Notes: generated by a model not told the origin, from the sequence alone. 64,000 nucleotides of DNA from Cryptomeria japonica (GCF_030272615.1 NC_081413.1:335586302-335650301); one strand, 5' to 3'; positions 22,680 to 34,290 are shown, counted from the first letter of the stretch. Numbers and translations are program-made.

Positions 22680-24140
22680 GCCCTGGCAGCTAAAATTGAA
22701 GTTAAGGATGAATGGATCATTGATTCAGGATGTTCACATTAGATGACTGGTGATAAAAGTAAATTCTTGACTTTTCAGGAATATAATGGAGGTCTAGTAA
22801 GATTTGGAGATGATAAAGATTGTTTGATCAAAGGAAAAGGTACTATATCTCTTGATGGTAAGCATAATACTAACAATGTTTACTATGTTGAAGGTTTAAA
22901 GCATAATCTTTTGAGTGTTGGTCAATTAGTTGAAAAAGGATTTCAGTTACAATTCAAGAATGGGAAATGCAAAATTTTGAACAGAACTAGTTTGGAAATT
23001 GCAACTGGTAATCAAACTAGAGGTAATATCTTTCATTTGAATAACAATGAAAAGACATGCTTGATTGTACATATTGATGAAAGTTGGTTATGGCATAAGA
23101 GACTTTGTCATGTAAATTTTGATTGCATTGTGAAAATCAGTACAACTAAAGCAGTTATAGACTTACTTGAGATTGTTAAACCTCACAATCCGGTATGTAA
23201 GGAATGTCAATTTGGAAAAAAAGTTAGAGCATCTTTTAAAAGTATTCCAGAAAAATACAATAATTCTCTTGACTTAATTCATACTAATTTATGTGGTCTA
23301 GCTAGAACTAAAATCTTACAAGGTGATAGATATTTCATGCTAATCATTGATGACTATTCTAGAATGTGTTGGGTTACTTTTCTCAGAGAAAAATTAGAAG
23401 CACTTGGGAAATTCAAGCTATTCAAGGCGATGGTAGAAAATGAAACCGGTAAGAAAATCAAATGTCTAAGATCAGATCAAGGAGGTGAATTTACATCTAG
23501 GGAATTTAATATATTCTGTGAAGTAAATGGAATCAGAAGACAATTATCAGCACCCCGAACACCCCAGCAGAATGGAGTTGTAAAAAGGAAAAATAGAACT
23601 ATCTTGGATTTAGCTAGAATTATGTTATCAGAACAAAATCTACCACATGTATATTGGAGAGAGGCAGTAAGCACAACAGTCTACACATTCAACAAAGTTC
23701 ACATCAAAGGTGAAACTGGTAAGACCCCTCATGAACTATGGTTTGGTATTACTCCTACTCTTAAATATTTCAGAATATTTGGAAGTAAATGCTATTAGAA
23801 GAGATGAGTATATTGGCAAATTTGATCCTAGAAGTGATGAAGGAATATTTCTTGTTTATTCATCTAAGAGCAAGGCATATAGATGTTTTAACAAGAGATT
23901 GCAGAAAATTATTGAGAGTACAAATGTGAAAATTGATGAACAGTTTAGAGGAACTTCAAGGTATATAGACTTTGAACTGGCAATAGAGATACTGACAAAT
24001 GAACCTACATTGAACACACTGGTACCGAATGAAGATCCAGTTACACCGATATCATCTGAAAATTCCACTGTAACTGAAGAACATCAACAAACAAAGACAC
24101 CCCAGTATGTAAGATTGAACCACTTCGAAGATTAGATAAT
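22680..24140 (+). pseudogene. Copia C protease and integrase, catalytically dead
   Basis: After the gag stop the frame shows WIIDSGCSH (protease DSG intact) followed by a TAG. An open stretch of 351 codons (22,743-23,798) follows. It has NVYYVEGLKHNLLSVGQL, the zinc-binding LWHKRLCHVNF and CKECQFGKK, then the integrase core. The first catalytic Asp is Asn (LIHTNLCG), the second is intact (LRSDQGGEF), and the Glu is Lys (GVVKRKNRT). A frameshift near 23,790 leads into a second frame to 24,135 with the integrase C-terminal region (FDPRSDEGIFLVYSSKSKAY). Confidence 0.9.
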
Positions 24141-24199
24141 TGGGAACAAATATCAAGGAGTTATGACAAGAGGAAGACTATAAAATGAAGAGGTATGTC

Positions 24200-25126
24200 T
24201 TATTTTTCAAATTGAACCATCATCAATTAATGAGGCATGTGAAGATAAACACTAGATTAAAGCTATGGAAGAAGAATTAGAACAAATTGAAAAGAATAAC
24301 ACATGGACATTAGTTCCTTGGCCTAAAGAAAAAAATGTAATTGGAACAAAATGGGTATTTAGAAACAAACTTAATGAAGATGGTAAGGTAATCAAAAATA
24401 AAGAAAGACTAGTGTGTAAGGGATAGTCATAGAAAGAAGGAATTGATTACAATGAAACCTTTGCACTGGTAGCTAGAATTGAGGCAATCAGATTATTCTT
24501 GGCTTTTGTAGCACACAAGAACTACAAAGTATATCAAATGGATATTAAATGTGCATTTCTGAATGGAGATCTTGAAGAAGAAGTTTACATTGAGCAACCT
24601 AATGGATTTTCTTTGACAGATAACAAAGATATGGTTTGTAGGTTAAGGAAAGCTTTGTATGGGTTGAAGCAAGCTCCAAGAGCTTGGTATGCTAGATTGG
24701 ATAAAAAACCTTTTGAAAATTGGTTTTTCTAAAGGTAATGCTGACAACAACTTATACTATAAAGTGACTAATGATGACATCTTGGTTATAGAAGTTTTTG
24801 TTGATGATATAATATTTGGAGGAGAAGATGGATTATGTAAAGACTTTTCTATTGAAATGCAACAAGAATTTGAAATGTCTATGATTGGAGAGATAAAATT
24901 CTTTTTAGGATTGTATATTTCACAAACTGATAAAGGTATATTCTTGAGTCAATACAAGTACTTGAAGGAGTTACTAAAGAAATTTGGGATAGAAAACTCT
25001 AAATCGGTAAGCACACCTATGACTACAAATGACAAATTATCACTAAGGGATGAATCTACATGTGTTAATCCGACTAGGTACAAATCTATGGTAGGAGGTC
25101 TACTGTTTGACACAAACAAGACCTGA
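24200..25126 (+). pseudogene. Copia C reverse transcriptase
   Basis: Copia-type RT (RVT_2). Before 24,499 it reads MEEELEQIEKNNTWTLV and KWVFRNKLNEDGKV, with stops near 24,425. It continues as [20 protein letters not shown] and [20 protein letters not shown] to 24,732. A frameshift leads to 24,689-25,126 with the active site VIEVFVDDIIFGGEDGL and the thumb region FFLGLYISQTDKGIFLSQYK. The catalytic Asp pair is intact. Stops and one frameshift make it a pseudogene. Confidence 0.9.
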
Positions 25127-25712
25127 TATTATGAATGCAATATGTATTGTTTCAAGATTTTAGAGTAATCCTAAAGAAAATCATGAATCAACAGTAAAAA
25201 GGATTTTCCGGTACTTACAAGGCACTACAAATCTTGGCCTATGGTATCCTAGAGATGAAAACTTTGAATTATGTGCATACATAGATGCAAATTGGGTAGG
25301 AGATGTAGATGACAGAAAAAGAACCACCGACAGAGCATTTTTTCTTGGAAGTAGATTAATTTCTTGGTTGAGTAAGAAGCAAAGTTGCACATCTTTATCA
25401 ACAGTTGAATCGGAATATGTTGTAGCAGGAACCAACTATACACATGTATTATGGCTTAAGCAAATGTTGAAGGACATAAAGGTGAAATGCAAAGAACCTA
25501 TAACTATTTATTGTGATAATACAACAACAATTGATATATCTAAGAATCCAGTACTACATAAAACTAAACATGTCTCTATCAAACTAAATTTTCTGAAAGA
25601 GAATGTTGAAGCAAAAGAAGTCAAACTGGTTTATGTGAATAGTAAAGAACAGATTGCAGATATTTTCACTAAGCCTTTGCCTAAGGAGACTTTTGAATAT
25701 CTCAAAGATTAG
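25100..25712 (+). pseudogene. Copia C RNase H
   Basis: RNase H at the end of pol. A frameshift near 25,120 leads to RPDIMNAICIVSRFQ and AYIDANWVGDVDDRKRTTDR (the first Asp is kept). The open frame to 25,712 then has SCTSLSTVESEYVVAGT (catalytic Glu), ITIYCDNTTTIDISKNP (Asp) and the C-terminal EQIADIFTKPLPKETFEYL, which carries the last Asp. It is followed by about 400 bp of untranslated sequence before the polypurine tract. Confidence 0.9.
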
Positions 25713-26120
25713 CTTGGGATCATACCCCCACTAGTAGAGACTTAGACAGTTGATGTTTGTCATCAACTGATAGAACTAACAGAGAAATCTTTTACTTTGG
25801 CTTTGATGAGGAAAGCTACTTCTCAGGGGGAGTAGTTGGCATACTGAATAAGTTGGTATTTTGTATTTTAACCTAGTTTTTGTATAGCTTTGGCATTTGA
25901 TGTTAAAGGGGGAGATATTGATATGGAAAAACACATGTTACTCCTAGGGGGAGAGACTTTATCCCTTGGGGAGAGATTGATTACTCTCTGTACCTAAATT
26001 TTGATTTCTGGATATGATCTCTTTTGAGAGATTGTTCATTTTTTGGTATTTGGCATTTCTATTTTGGCCCTTTAATGGTTTTTTCCATCTTGTGTTGCCA
26101 TCAATGCCAAAGGGGGAGAT
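25713..26120 (+). promoter_or_regulatory. Copia C 3' untranslated region and polypurine tract
   Basis: Non-coding sequence with several G-rich patches (TAAAGGGGGAGATAT near 25,902, CTAGGGGGAGAG near 25,946). The tract next to the LTR is AAAGGGGGAGATCA at 26,109-26,122. The repeated GGGGGAG patches could act as secondary plus-strand primers. Confidence 0.75.
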
Positions 26121-26929
26121 CATTGGTATTTTGGATATGTTGATATGGTTTTGTAATTGATGTCAACACTTATCAACTTTGGCACTTAAAGAATTGGCAA
26201 TGTTCACCGGCAAGCAAGTGACTTATGCACAGTCAGCAGTATCTTGTTCACCGGTGGGATATATTGTTCAGCGACACTTCAAATGACATGGAAAACACTT
26301 GGTTATGTCAAAGACATAATTTGGACACATTGTGTTGGAGATTTTTTCATTGGTATATTCATGTTTGCATATTTGTTGTTATCAGCAAATAGGTCCAGGA
26401 TAAGCACCGACAGGCTTATCTATTCTAGATCAGCATGACATGCTATGGAGATGATTTATTATTGTTGTAAATGTGTCAAGACAACATGTTGAATCAGATA
26501 TTGCATCGGTTAATTTTTTACTTGTAAATTGTTTTTATTGTAATATCTTTTGTAAAGCCGACCTATACATTTTGGTCCTAGGCTTCAGTATATATGTAAG
26601 ATCTTATTTGATCGAAGTAGAAGCGAGGAATATGAATGAAGTAATGTATATGCGAGAAAAAGTAGAGCTATACACACATACATAATTTTAAAGTAGAAGG
26701 AAGGTTTTGTGAAGACATATCAGAACTGAACCGGTACTGAATCCAGCATATGAAGATGCTATTTTGAGCAATACATCATTATTGGATTTAACCATCCAAT
26801 TGTAGTCAGTGTGACTCCTATTTGTGTTTGAGCAATGAGCTCAAGGTGTTTGGCCTTTCTACATGTGTAGACCCCTTATTGTATACACATACTATCTGCA
26901 GTAGTATCATTTGATTGTGGGTAAGGTTT
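26121..26929 (+). repeat. 3' LTR of copia C, left segment
   Basis: Matches 20,484 to about 21,292 of the 5' LTR. It begins CATTGGTATTTTGG where the 5' LTR has TGTTGGTATTTTAG, so the terminal TG has mutated. It is cut at 26,929 by chromovirus B after GGTTT. Confidence 0.9.
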
Positions 26930-27122
26930 TGTCATGCCCAAACTTTTGGGCACAAATGGAATAATTTTATTTTTTTAAATAACAACCTAATAACATTAAA
27001 TTTGCTAATATGAAACACACTAACAAGTTTTGTCTTAACTATGTTTTGAGTTAACTCTAACCACTAACTCAAGTAAGTGAAAATAATTTAAATTAAATGC
27101 GGAATATTAACTCTCCAAAAGA

Positions 27123-27716
27123 TTTTTTTTTTTTTTTTTGATAAAAGTGGAAAATCCACTGAACTTATATTAATTAAAATGAAAGTTTACATCGGGTTTA
27201 GACATGGCATACCGGCAAGAAAGAACCCGCAAGAAAACCTCCGGTTGTAGCCATTATAAAACTTATAACAGAGATATATAGAGCCCTTACAACAAATATG
27301 CTGATGAAAATCCCCACCCTCCTACTACTACTAATTTCTACAAAAAGTCCTATCGGACAACTTCAAACCAGAATAACTCCAACCGAAGAAGAGATGAACT
27401 TGAAGAAATACACGGCAGATGAATGAGGGAATATATTCTTTCAGAACCAATGCTAACCATTTCGAACAAAAAAGGAGCCATGTTGCTTGCAACTCTGCAA
27501 AAACCAAAACCACCAGCTACACCAAAGACAATATGTTAGATATCCAGAAACCAGGGACTAGAGCTCTCCTCCTGTGGCAGATGAGAAGAGAACGGAGGTG
27601 AAATCACGCTTAGAGGGAATGCCACACAAGAAGGAGCAGAGCTCAAAAAACCCAAAGAGATTAATGAATGTAGAGCCTGAAAAACAACCCATGCTTTATC
27701 CACAAAATGGTCAGAC
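27123..27716 (-). mobile_element. 594-bp poly(A)-tailed retroposon in the chromovirus LTR
   Basis: The plus strand shows TSD CCAAAAGA (27,115-27,122), then T17, then 577 bp, then the second CCAAAAGA (27,717-27,724). The empty site is seen in the other LTR at about 36,672-36,682. Poly(T) on the left means a minus-strand insert with a poly(A) tail, the mark of LINE-mediated retroposition. Next to the tail lies GATAAAAGTGGAAAATCCAC, a small hairpin. It has no clear protein content. A 5'-truncated LINE 3' end, a SINE or a retroposed transcript are all possible. Its 3' layout resembles the tail at 10,308. Confidence 0.88.
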
Positions 27717-28349
27717 CCAAAAGAATTTATTATTATCTCATCAATTAATAAATAATAAATTCATTTAAGCAAAAACCCCTTAATTAATTGACAAGGGATA
27801 TTACTAACCTCAATTATTATTTTTAAGCATTAGTTATATCAAATCTTTTTTTTATTTTGACTATTTACAACTTAATATTTAATGAGCGATAAATATAAAG
27901 TGTTTAAAATTTGACTAAAGGGCTAAATAAATCCATAATGAAAATTGCCCTATAAAGTTTTAATCTCGACAAGCCTAAATTTAGTTGGACTACAATAACC
28001 CCCCTATAGCCAAATAACTTACAAAATTCGCTATAAAATCCTAAAAGATTAAACTCTAAAGATATTTAAAATTTAAAACATCATAATCGAATATTTACAT
28101 GCCCATATGTTTATATAAAACATATATAAAATATAAATACATACTAAAATAATAATCTAAAAATTAGACCTATACATGCATATATAATCATGTGTAAATA
28201 TATATATATATATATAGAATTCTTTTGTTTCCTAAACAATAGAATAACAACAAACCCTAAAATTATAAGTTATAAAACAAGGAAATCTTACTAACATTAT
28301 TATTATATTTCTTTTCCTTCATTCTATTTTTTTTAATACTTCAAACCTA

Positions 28350-28376
28350 CCCTAACCCGAACCGGGTTAGGGTTTT
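28350..28376. promoter_or_regulatory. CCCTAACCC palindrome (telobox-like) in chromovirus LTR
   Basis: CCCTAACCCGAACCGGGTTAGGG with flanking AAAA forms a near-perfect inverted repeat. On the element's sense strand it gives AAAACCCTAACCCGG, containing the plant telobox AAACCCTAA. Copies recur at about 37,353-37,378, 37,931-37,956 and, diverged, 52,004-52,026. Confidence 0.6.
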
Positions 28377-28481
28377 ATATTATTGTGCAGGGCCGAGGGA
28401 GAGTGGTGACAGCTAGAGGTTGCAGCCATGGAGGGAGGAGCAGAGGAGAGTTTGAATTGGGCGTCGGACGGGGGCATCCCC

Positions 28482-28660
28482 AGACGCCACTGTGTTTCCC
28501 CACAGTGGCAGTCGGGCGCCGCCCACTGTGGGTAAACAGTGACGGATGGGTGCCCTTCCACTGTGGTTACCCACAGTGGGAGGCCCCATGCCGACCACTG
28601 TGGTTGCCCACAGTGGCGGCCCGAGCCACGCCGACCACTGTGTCTACACACAGTGGTTCG
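28482..28660. repeat. GC-rich palindrome array, 3' LTR of chromovirus B
   Basis: Within about 180 bp CACTGTG occurs five times and CACAGTGG four times, in alternating orientation. This gives several potential stem-loops of the form CCACTGTG...CACAGTGG with short spacers. Surrounding LTR sequence is strongly AT-rich. The open frames through it on both strands (for example 28,651-28,367 minus) probably reflect base composition. Confidence 0.8.
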
Positions 28661-31619
28661 ACCTTCCCCGAAAACCCTCGTTTTGTTTTTATGTTTAAAA
28701 ATTCTTTTTTTTTTTTTTTAATAATAATAACTATATATATATGGTTAACATGCATGTATATATATATATATTATTTGATATTTATATATATGTATATATA
28801 TATATAATTATATATATGTGTATATATATATATATATGATAAAGTTAGGGGTAGATTTAGTTTCAAATTTAACTAAATATAAATCTATTTTCTTGCTTTG
28901 TAAAACTATGCAAAAATTAACCATGTATTGACAGCATAGAAATAGAGGCAAAAATTACTTTTGCCTACTTTGAACAAACTGTTTATAATTTTTTTTTTAA
29001 ATCTCTTAAAGCAGGTTTTCAAAACTAACAGATTTGAATAAAGCATTTCTTTTTCTATTGACAGTCTAGATGCTAACTTTAGACATATACTGCTAATTTT
29101 AGATTTATTTTCTGCGATAAATAAAAGGGAAAATGACAGAATTTAATAAACTATATTCAGCAACTACATTAATCTAGAATTATTTAAATTAACCCTAGAG
29201 ATAGGCATGTTAAATCTATTAAACCATGATTTGTATTTGGGAATAAATGATTAGGACTAAATGCTTAATTTTCTCTTACTAACATGCAAGCTTACTACTT
29301 TACTCATTTACATTATTCCAATATGCATAAGGAAATAAATTGAACTTTTATTTTCAGAAATAACATGCATACAACAAATATTATTTCAATAACTATAGGA
29401 ACTTAATCCAAATATAAAAATTTCATTTTTGCAATAATAGCTTAATAAAAATAATGCATTTCTTTAAAGCATATTTAAAATACAATATAGTCAACATTAC
29501 AAATGGGTGAGATACCCATCTAATCTCTCTTTTCTATTAAATGAGGACTTTAAACAAAATGAATACATTTCTTTTTCAAATAAATACAACATATAGCTTT
29601 CCTTTTTACATTGCTACAACTAAAACATAACTTCCCATTCCCAAATCTTTTTCTGCAAATCAAGTAAAACCAGCACCTTCCAACTTGTTTTTTTTTTTCT
29701 TTTCTTTCCAAGCAACCTGCAAATAAATCATGAGGCTATGACCATGGAGAGCTCACCTCCCATCCTAGGCTTACTAGAAGCCAAGCCCTAGACAGGTTAC
29801 ACTCAGGCAAACACAACAAACACCTTCCCAACCAAGGCTACACTTCATCACAAAATGTGATGTTTTTACATGGGTGGTAGTGGACCAAATACCCTGAGGA
29901 GACTGCAAGAATGGTAGATCACAAAGCCACCTCATGGAAAACAAAGATATATCATAAGTTCATTAACCCCACATCCTTATGCCCCACAAGGCATTCATGT
30001 CATACTTTCTCTCCTTATGACCCCCAAATGCATAAACCAGGCCATGCAGCAAGGGTCACATATACACCCCTTGAGTTCACTCTCATAATGAGAGCCTCTC
30101 ACTCGAGGGTTGTCAAACTTCTACCACCCACAAGACCATCCTACTCTCCCAAGAGTAGAAGGCCTTGGTTACTCCCAAATCACAAGAAAATGCATAAAAG
30201 AAGTAACAAATAGGTCACATAATAATTTTCACAAAGGAAAATACAAAAAACCAAATTTTACATACAAGCAATCTTTCCAACATAAACATGCAACGTAAAA
30301 AGAAACAAAAGGAAAAGATGAACCAACCTTCAATCCACCCAAAGGTTTGCTAGAACTAGTTTGAGGATGAGCAGCCCAATTCCACAATTCTTCCTTCTAC
30401 ACTTAGCCAAAATTCTATCCCAAAACTATTCTTTTCAAAATTGCATGATCTCCAGAAATGGAGAGTGGGTGATTACCCACAAAGTCTCTCATTCTTGCGT
30501 AAAAAGACCTCAGTGAGAGTTCTCACAGGTTTCTAAAACTGAAAATGGAAAAAGTAAGAGAAACTGGGAAAAAGGATATCACATCAAAAGGGAAGGTTCT
30601 CTAACCTAGATGGCACCTTCTTAATTGAATTTTTGCTCACCTTAGGAAACCCACTTTTTGAGGTGACTAAATAGTCGCATGGGAGTAGTCACATGCCTAA
30701 AAATACTCCTAACCCATAGGTATACTTTATGGACTTTAGGAAACACCTCTAAACTACCCCTAGGAGTCATTTGACCCCTTATAAACCCATTTGAAGTTAA
30801 CTTTCCGATCAAACCTAAGTTGACCACTCCAAAGACTCTCTACCCAAGGATAATTTAGAACCACATTCAAATGTTTGAAAAGGCTATGATTGAAACAACT
30901 CCCTTCAAGAGATAAGTCAAAATTCAAGACATAAATCAACACGTGTCAAGTGACAATAAAATACATTACAAAATTACACATGAAATTTGTTTCTTGTTGG
31001 ATTTACACAAATTAATAAATTCAATTTAACACACATGCAACATTTACTTTCACAAATAAAATATGATACATATGGGGTGTTGTCTCTCCAAATAGACAAC
31101 CCCTTGTTTTACGAATGTACATAGGTCTAGGTTTGGTTCTCCATAATATTTCCATGGTCACATGGATAATTTTCCTGTGCATCTCAATTACACATTAGTA
31201 CTTCCAAATAAGCTCATATAATATTAAACACATGAATAAGAATACACATCAAACACTTTGTATACAATTTACATTTAAACAAATCGATATATCTTATATC
31301 CAAATAAATCTACATAAGAAATTATCATAATCCTCATAATTTTGATCCATACATAAGACATGCATCCTATTTCTATCATCATAGTAAAGTCCTACAAATC
31401 CACTAATGACATACATCATCTCAAATTTATCCTATTCTACAATCATATAGAGTTCTATATCTATAATGCATAGAAATGAAGCATCCATATATATCAATGT
31501 TATCCCAATCATGGAGTCATATAAGTTCTAAATCCATAATGCATAAAGATAAAGCATCCATAATAGTCTCAACATGAAAAACACTGAAATGCTAGGATGA
31601 GTCGGGGTAGGGCCTCACA

Positions 31620-31632
31620 CCCTCCCCCTCTA
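31620..31632 (-). promoter_or_regulatory. Polypurine tract of chromovirus B
   Basis: The minus strand reads CTAGAGGGGGAGGG immediately before the 3' LTR start TGTGAGGCCC. It overlaps the stop codon of the integrase-chromodomain frame. Confidence 0.85.
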
Positions 31633-32775
31633 GGCATGAACTTCCTTCTGGAGTTTATCAAAAAGATGGGGGTACTGTGATCTCATACGTGTTGCATCCT
31701 CCCATGAAGCTGTAACCTCATCATAGCAATCCCACTGGACCCGAACCTGGTCCAGCTCTCGACCTCGAAGGGCCAGTGTCTGGTGTGCCAAAATGCGAAT
31801 GGGCTCCAAAGCTAGCTGTGCATCTGACTCCACCTGCAAGGCATCCCAATCTAAAATATGAGACTCATCATAGATATACTTCCTCAAAATTGATACATGA
31901 AACACATCATGGATGCATGACAGGCTAGGTGGTAATCCTAAACGATAGGCAATTGGTCCTATCCTCTCAAGGATCTCAAATGGTTCTACAAAGTGAGGTG
32001 CGAGCTTAGAACCCTTTCCATAACATATTGGACTCTTATGCATCCACACTCTCAAGAAGACTCTGTCTCCAACCAAGTAGCTATGATCTATCCTCTTTGC
32101 ATCTACATACTTCTTCTATCTATCTTGTGCCTCTTTAAGACACTGCCTAATCAAATCCACCTGCTACTCCATATCTTCAACTATCTCAGGACCAATAGCA
32201 ACTCTGTCCTAACGAAGTGTGATGCCCATTGTTATAGGCAAACTCCACTAAGGGAAGGTACTCTTCCCATCTAGTTTGATGATCCATGATGTACATGTGA
32301 AGCATATCCTCTAACACCTGGTTAACCCTCTCTATCTGACCATCCGTTTCTAGATGATAGGTTATACTGAAATTGAGCTTGGTCCCATAGTTGCCTGTAA
32401 TGCCTTCCAAATGGAAGAAGTGAAGAGGGAATCCCTGTCAGAAATAATCTTGCATGGAACGCCATGAAGTTTGACAATGTCTCGCAAGAACACTTATGCT
32501 AGTGCTAGTGCTGTAAAGGTAGTTCGAACTGGTGAAAAGTGGCCCACTTTGGTCAACTTGTCAACTGTCACCAAGATGGTATCATGGCGATGAGATGACA
32601 TAGGGAGACCAATGATGAAATCCATGGATATAGTATCCCACTTCCACTCTAGTATAGCATGAGATTGGAGCAACCCACCTGGATGGTGATGCTCTGCCTT
32701 GACTCTCTAACACTCGAGGCATCAGGCTACTAACTCAGCAATGAGTTGCCACATTCCTAGCCAATGATATAATTG
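31630..32775 (-). pseudogene. Chromovirus B integrase with chromodomain
   Basis: The integrase core runs from about 32,690. It has CLEC near the zinc finger, SMDFIIGLPMSSHRHDTI (first Asp), HGVPCKIISDRDSLFTSS (second Asp) near 32,430-32,470, and GQIERVNQVLEDML (Glu) at about 32,310-32,345. The three catalytic residues remain, but frames change between them. The C-terminal frame at 32,076-31,630 has a GPF/Y-like module (GSKLAPHFVEPFEILERIG) and ends in a chromodomain-like stretch (LRGRELDQVRVQWDCYDEV). Chromodomains direct integration towards heterochromatin. Confidence 0.88.
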
Positions 32776-32777
32776 TC

Positions 32778-33480
32778 TCAAGTCAACATGCATCTTCTTA
32801 ACTCTGGGATGTGTTTCATAAGGAGCTCTATGAGCCTCTGTGATAATGAACTCTTGCAATCCCCCAGAAGAAGGTAGATGCACCCTCTATGGTGTAATAG
32901 TCCATCAGACTCCAAGGAATAATCCACATATTTCCCTTCTAGAGTATCCTGAGATCGTATCACTTGACAAACCTCTAAATACCATCCATCCTCTAGCAAC
33001 TGCTGCAGTATACAATCTCTCAAATCCGTGCCCATAGATATGGTGTATACCTTGTGACATTTCCTACTCAAAGCATTTGCAACTACATTTTCTTTCCCTT
33101 TAATGTAGTGAATGTCAAAATCATACTCGCACAAGAACTTCATCCATCTCCTTTGACATGCATTAAGGTTCGGCTGAGTGAATATGTACTGAAGGCTTTG
33201 ATGGTCTGAATGAAGCTCAAAATGATGACCCAAAAGGAAGTGTCTCCACCTCACAAGTGCATGCACTATTGCTGCAAGCTTAAGGTCATGAGTAGGATAG
33301 TTAAGCTCATGAGTCTTAATTTTCCTAGACTCAAAGGCTATAGCCCTACCATCCTGCATAAGGACTACTCCTAAACCCTCTAGGGAAGCATCTGTGCAAA
33401 CCATGAAGTTAGCTGAGGGATCTAGTAATACAAGGATAGGTGCGCTAGTAAGTGCCTTTTTGAGATCCTAAAAGGCCCTC
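32778..33480 (-). pseudogene. Chromovirus B RNase H, catalytic residues substituted
   Basis: An open frame of 208 codons (33,404-32,778) with MVCTDASLEGLGVVL (first Asp kept), YPTHDLKLAAIVHAL (the catalytic Glu of DLELAAIV is Lys) and LHSDHQSLQYIF (Asp kept). ENVVANALSR has Asn in place of the last Asp of VADALSR. Both losses are single G-to-A changes. It continues into the region before the integrase zinc finger. It follows RT directly. Confidence 0.9.
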
Positions 33481-34290
33481 TCGCACTTCTCTGTCCACTC
33501 AAATTTCTTCCCTTTATGCTGAAGAGAAGTAATAGGATGTGCAACTCTAGAGAATCCCTCAACAAAGTGTCAGTAATTTGCTAAGCCCATGAAGCTCCTG
33601 AACTCTGTCATACTGGTTGGCACTGGCCAATCCATAATAGCTCTGATCTTTGATGGGTCAACTGAGATCCCATCACTAAAGATAATGTGCCCAAGGTACT
33701 TGACCTCTGAATGAAAGAAGGAACACTTCGACAAACTTCCAAACAATTGATTGTCCCTCAAATACTGCAAAACCTACCTTAGGTGCTTCTCATGCTTCTT
33801 CTCATTCTAAGAATATATCAATATGTAATCAAGGAACACAATCACAAAACGGTCAAGGAATGTGCAGAATACCCCATTCATGAGGCTCATGAAAATAGCT
33901 GGAGCATTCGTAAGACTGAATGGAACCATGGTGAACTCATAGTGGCCATATCTAGTGCGAAATGCGGTCTTGTGGATATCGCTTTCCACTATTCTCAACT
34001 AATGGTATCCTAACTTCAGATCAATTTTGGAAAATACTTTGGCACCCTGAAGTTGGTCAAATAAATCATCGATCCTGGGCAAGGGATATCGGTCCTTGAT
34101 GGTTACTTTGTTCAACTGATGATAATCCATGCATAACCGAAGAGATCCATCCTTCTTCTTCATGAAGATGACTGGTGCACCCCAAGGGGATACGCTAGGA
34201 TGAATGTGGCCCTTCTCTAGGAGTTCCTCAAGATGCATCTTGAGCTCATTAAGCTCATTAGTGGTCATCCTATAAGGTGCTCTTGAAACT
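33481..34290 (-). pseudogene. Chromovirus B reverse transcriptase, active site mutated
   Basis: RT starts inside the frame at 34,880-33,999 ([40 protein letters not shown]). It continues at 33,998-33,807 with [17 protein letters not shown] and the active site [12 protein letters not shown]. Family members have LDDILIYS, so the second catalytic Asp is Tyr. The thumb is at 33,770-33,570 (CSFFHSEVKYLGHIIFSDGI). Stops separate the pieces. Confidence 0.9.

Larger units (their letters stand above)
26930..31619 (-). repeat. 3' LTR of chromovirus B (4,690 bp including a 594-bp insertion)
   Basis: Starts TGTCATGCCCAAAC and ends GGGCCTCACA on the plus strand. It repeats 36,490-41,346. Relative to that copy it contains the retroposon at 27,123-27,716 but only one copy of the ~610-bp unit that is doubled there. 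Notable parts are (TA)n tracts (28,196-28,218 and 28,731-28,835), a CCCTAACCC palindrome, a GC-rich palindrome array, and a long AT-rich half with no coding. Short open frames such as 29,911-30,213 recur in both LTRs and look non-coding. Confidence 0.92.

Noticed and set aside
28380-28660. Repeat-spacer pattern resembling a CRISPR array
   Set aside because: Units are short palindromes with variable spacing in a plant LTR, with no constant repeat length and no cas genes.
28367-28807. Frames of 60-140 codons on both strands in the chromovirus LTR (also at 37,461-38,272 and 51,540-51,978)
   Set aside because: They run through the GC-rich palindrome array, which is open in several frames at once, and repeat His-Cys-Gly words as expected from the palindromes. 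The DNA or RNA structure is a better explanation than protein.
29911-30213. 100-codon plus-strand frame recurring at 39,647-39,880
   Set aside because: It is shared only because both are LTR copies. It is antisense to the element, differs in length between copies, and has no domain.
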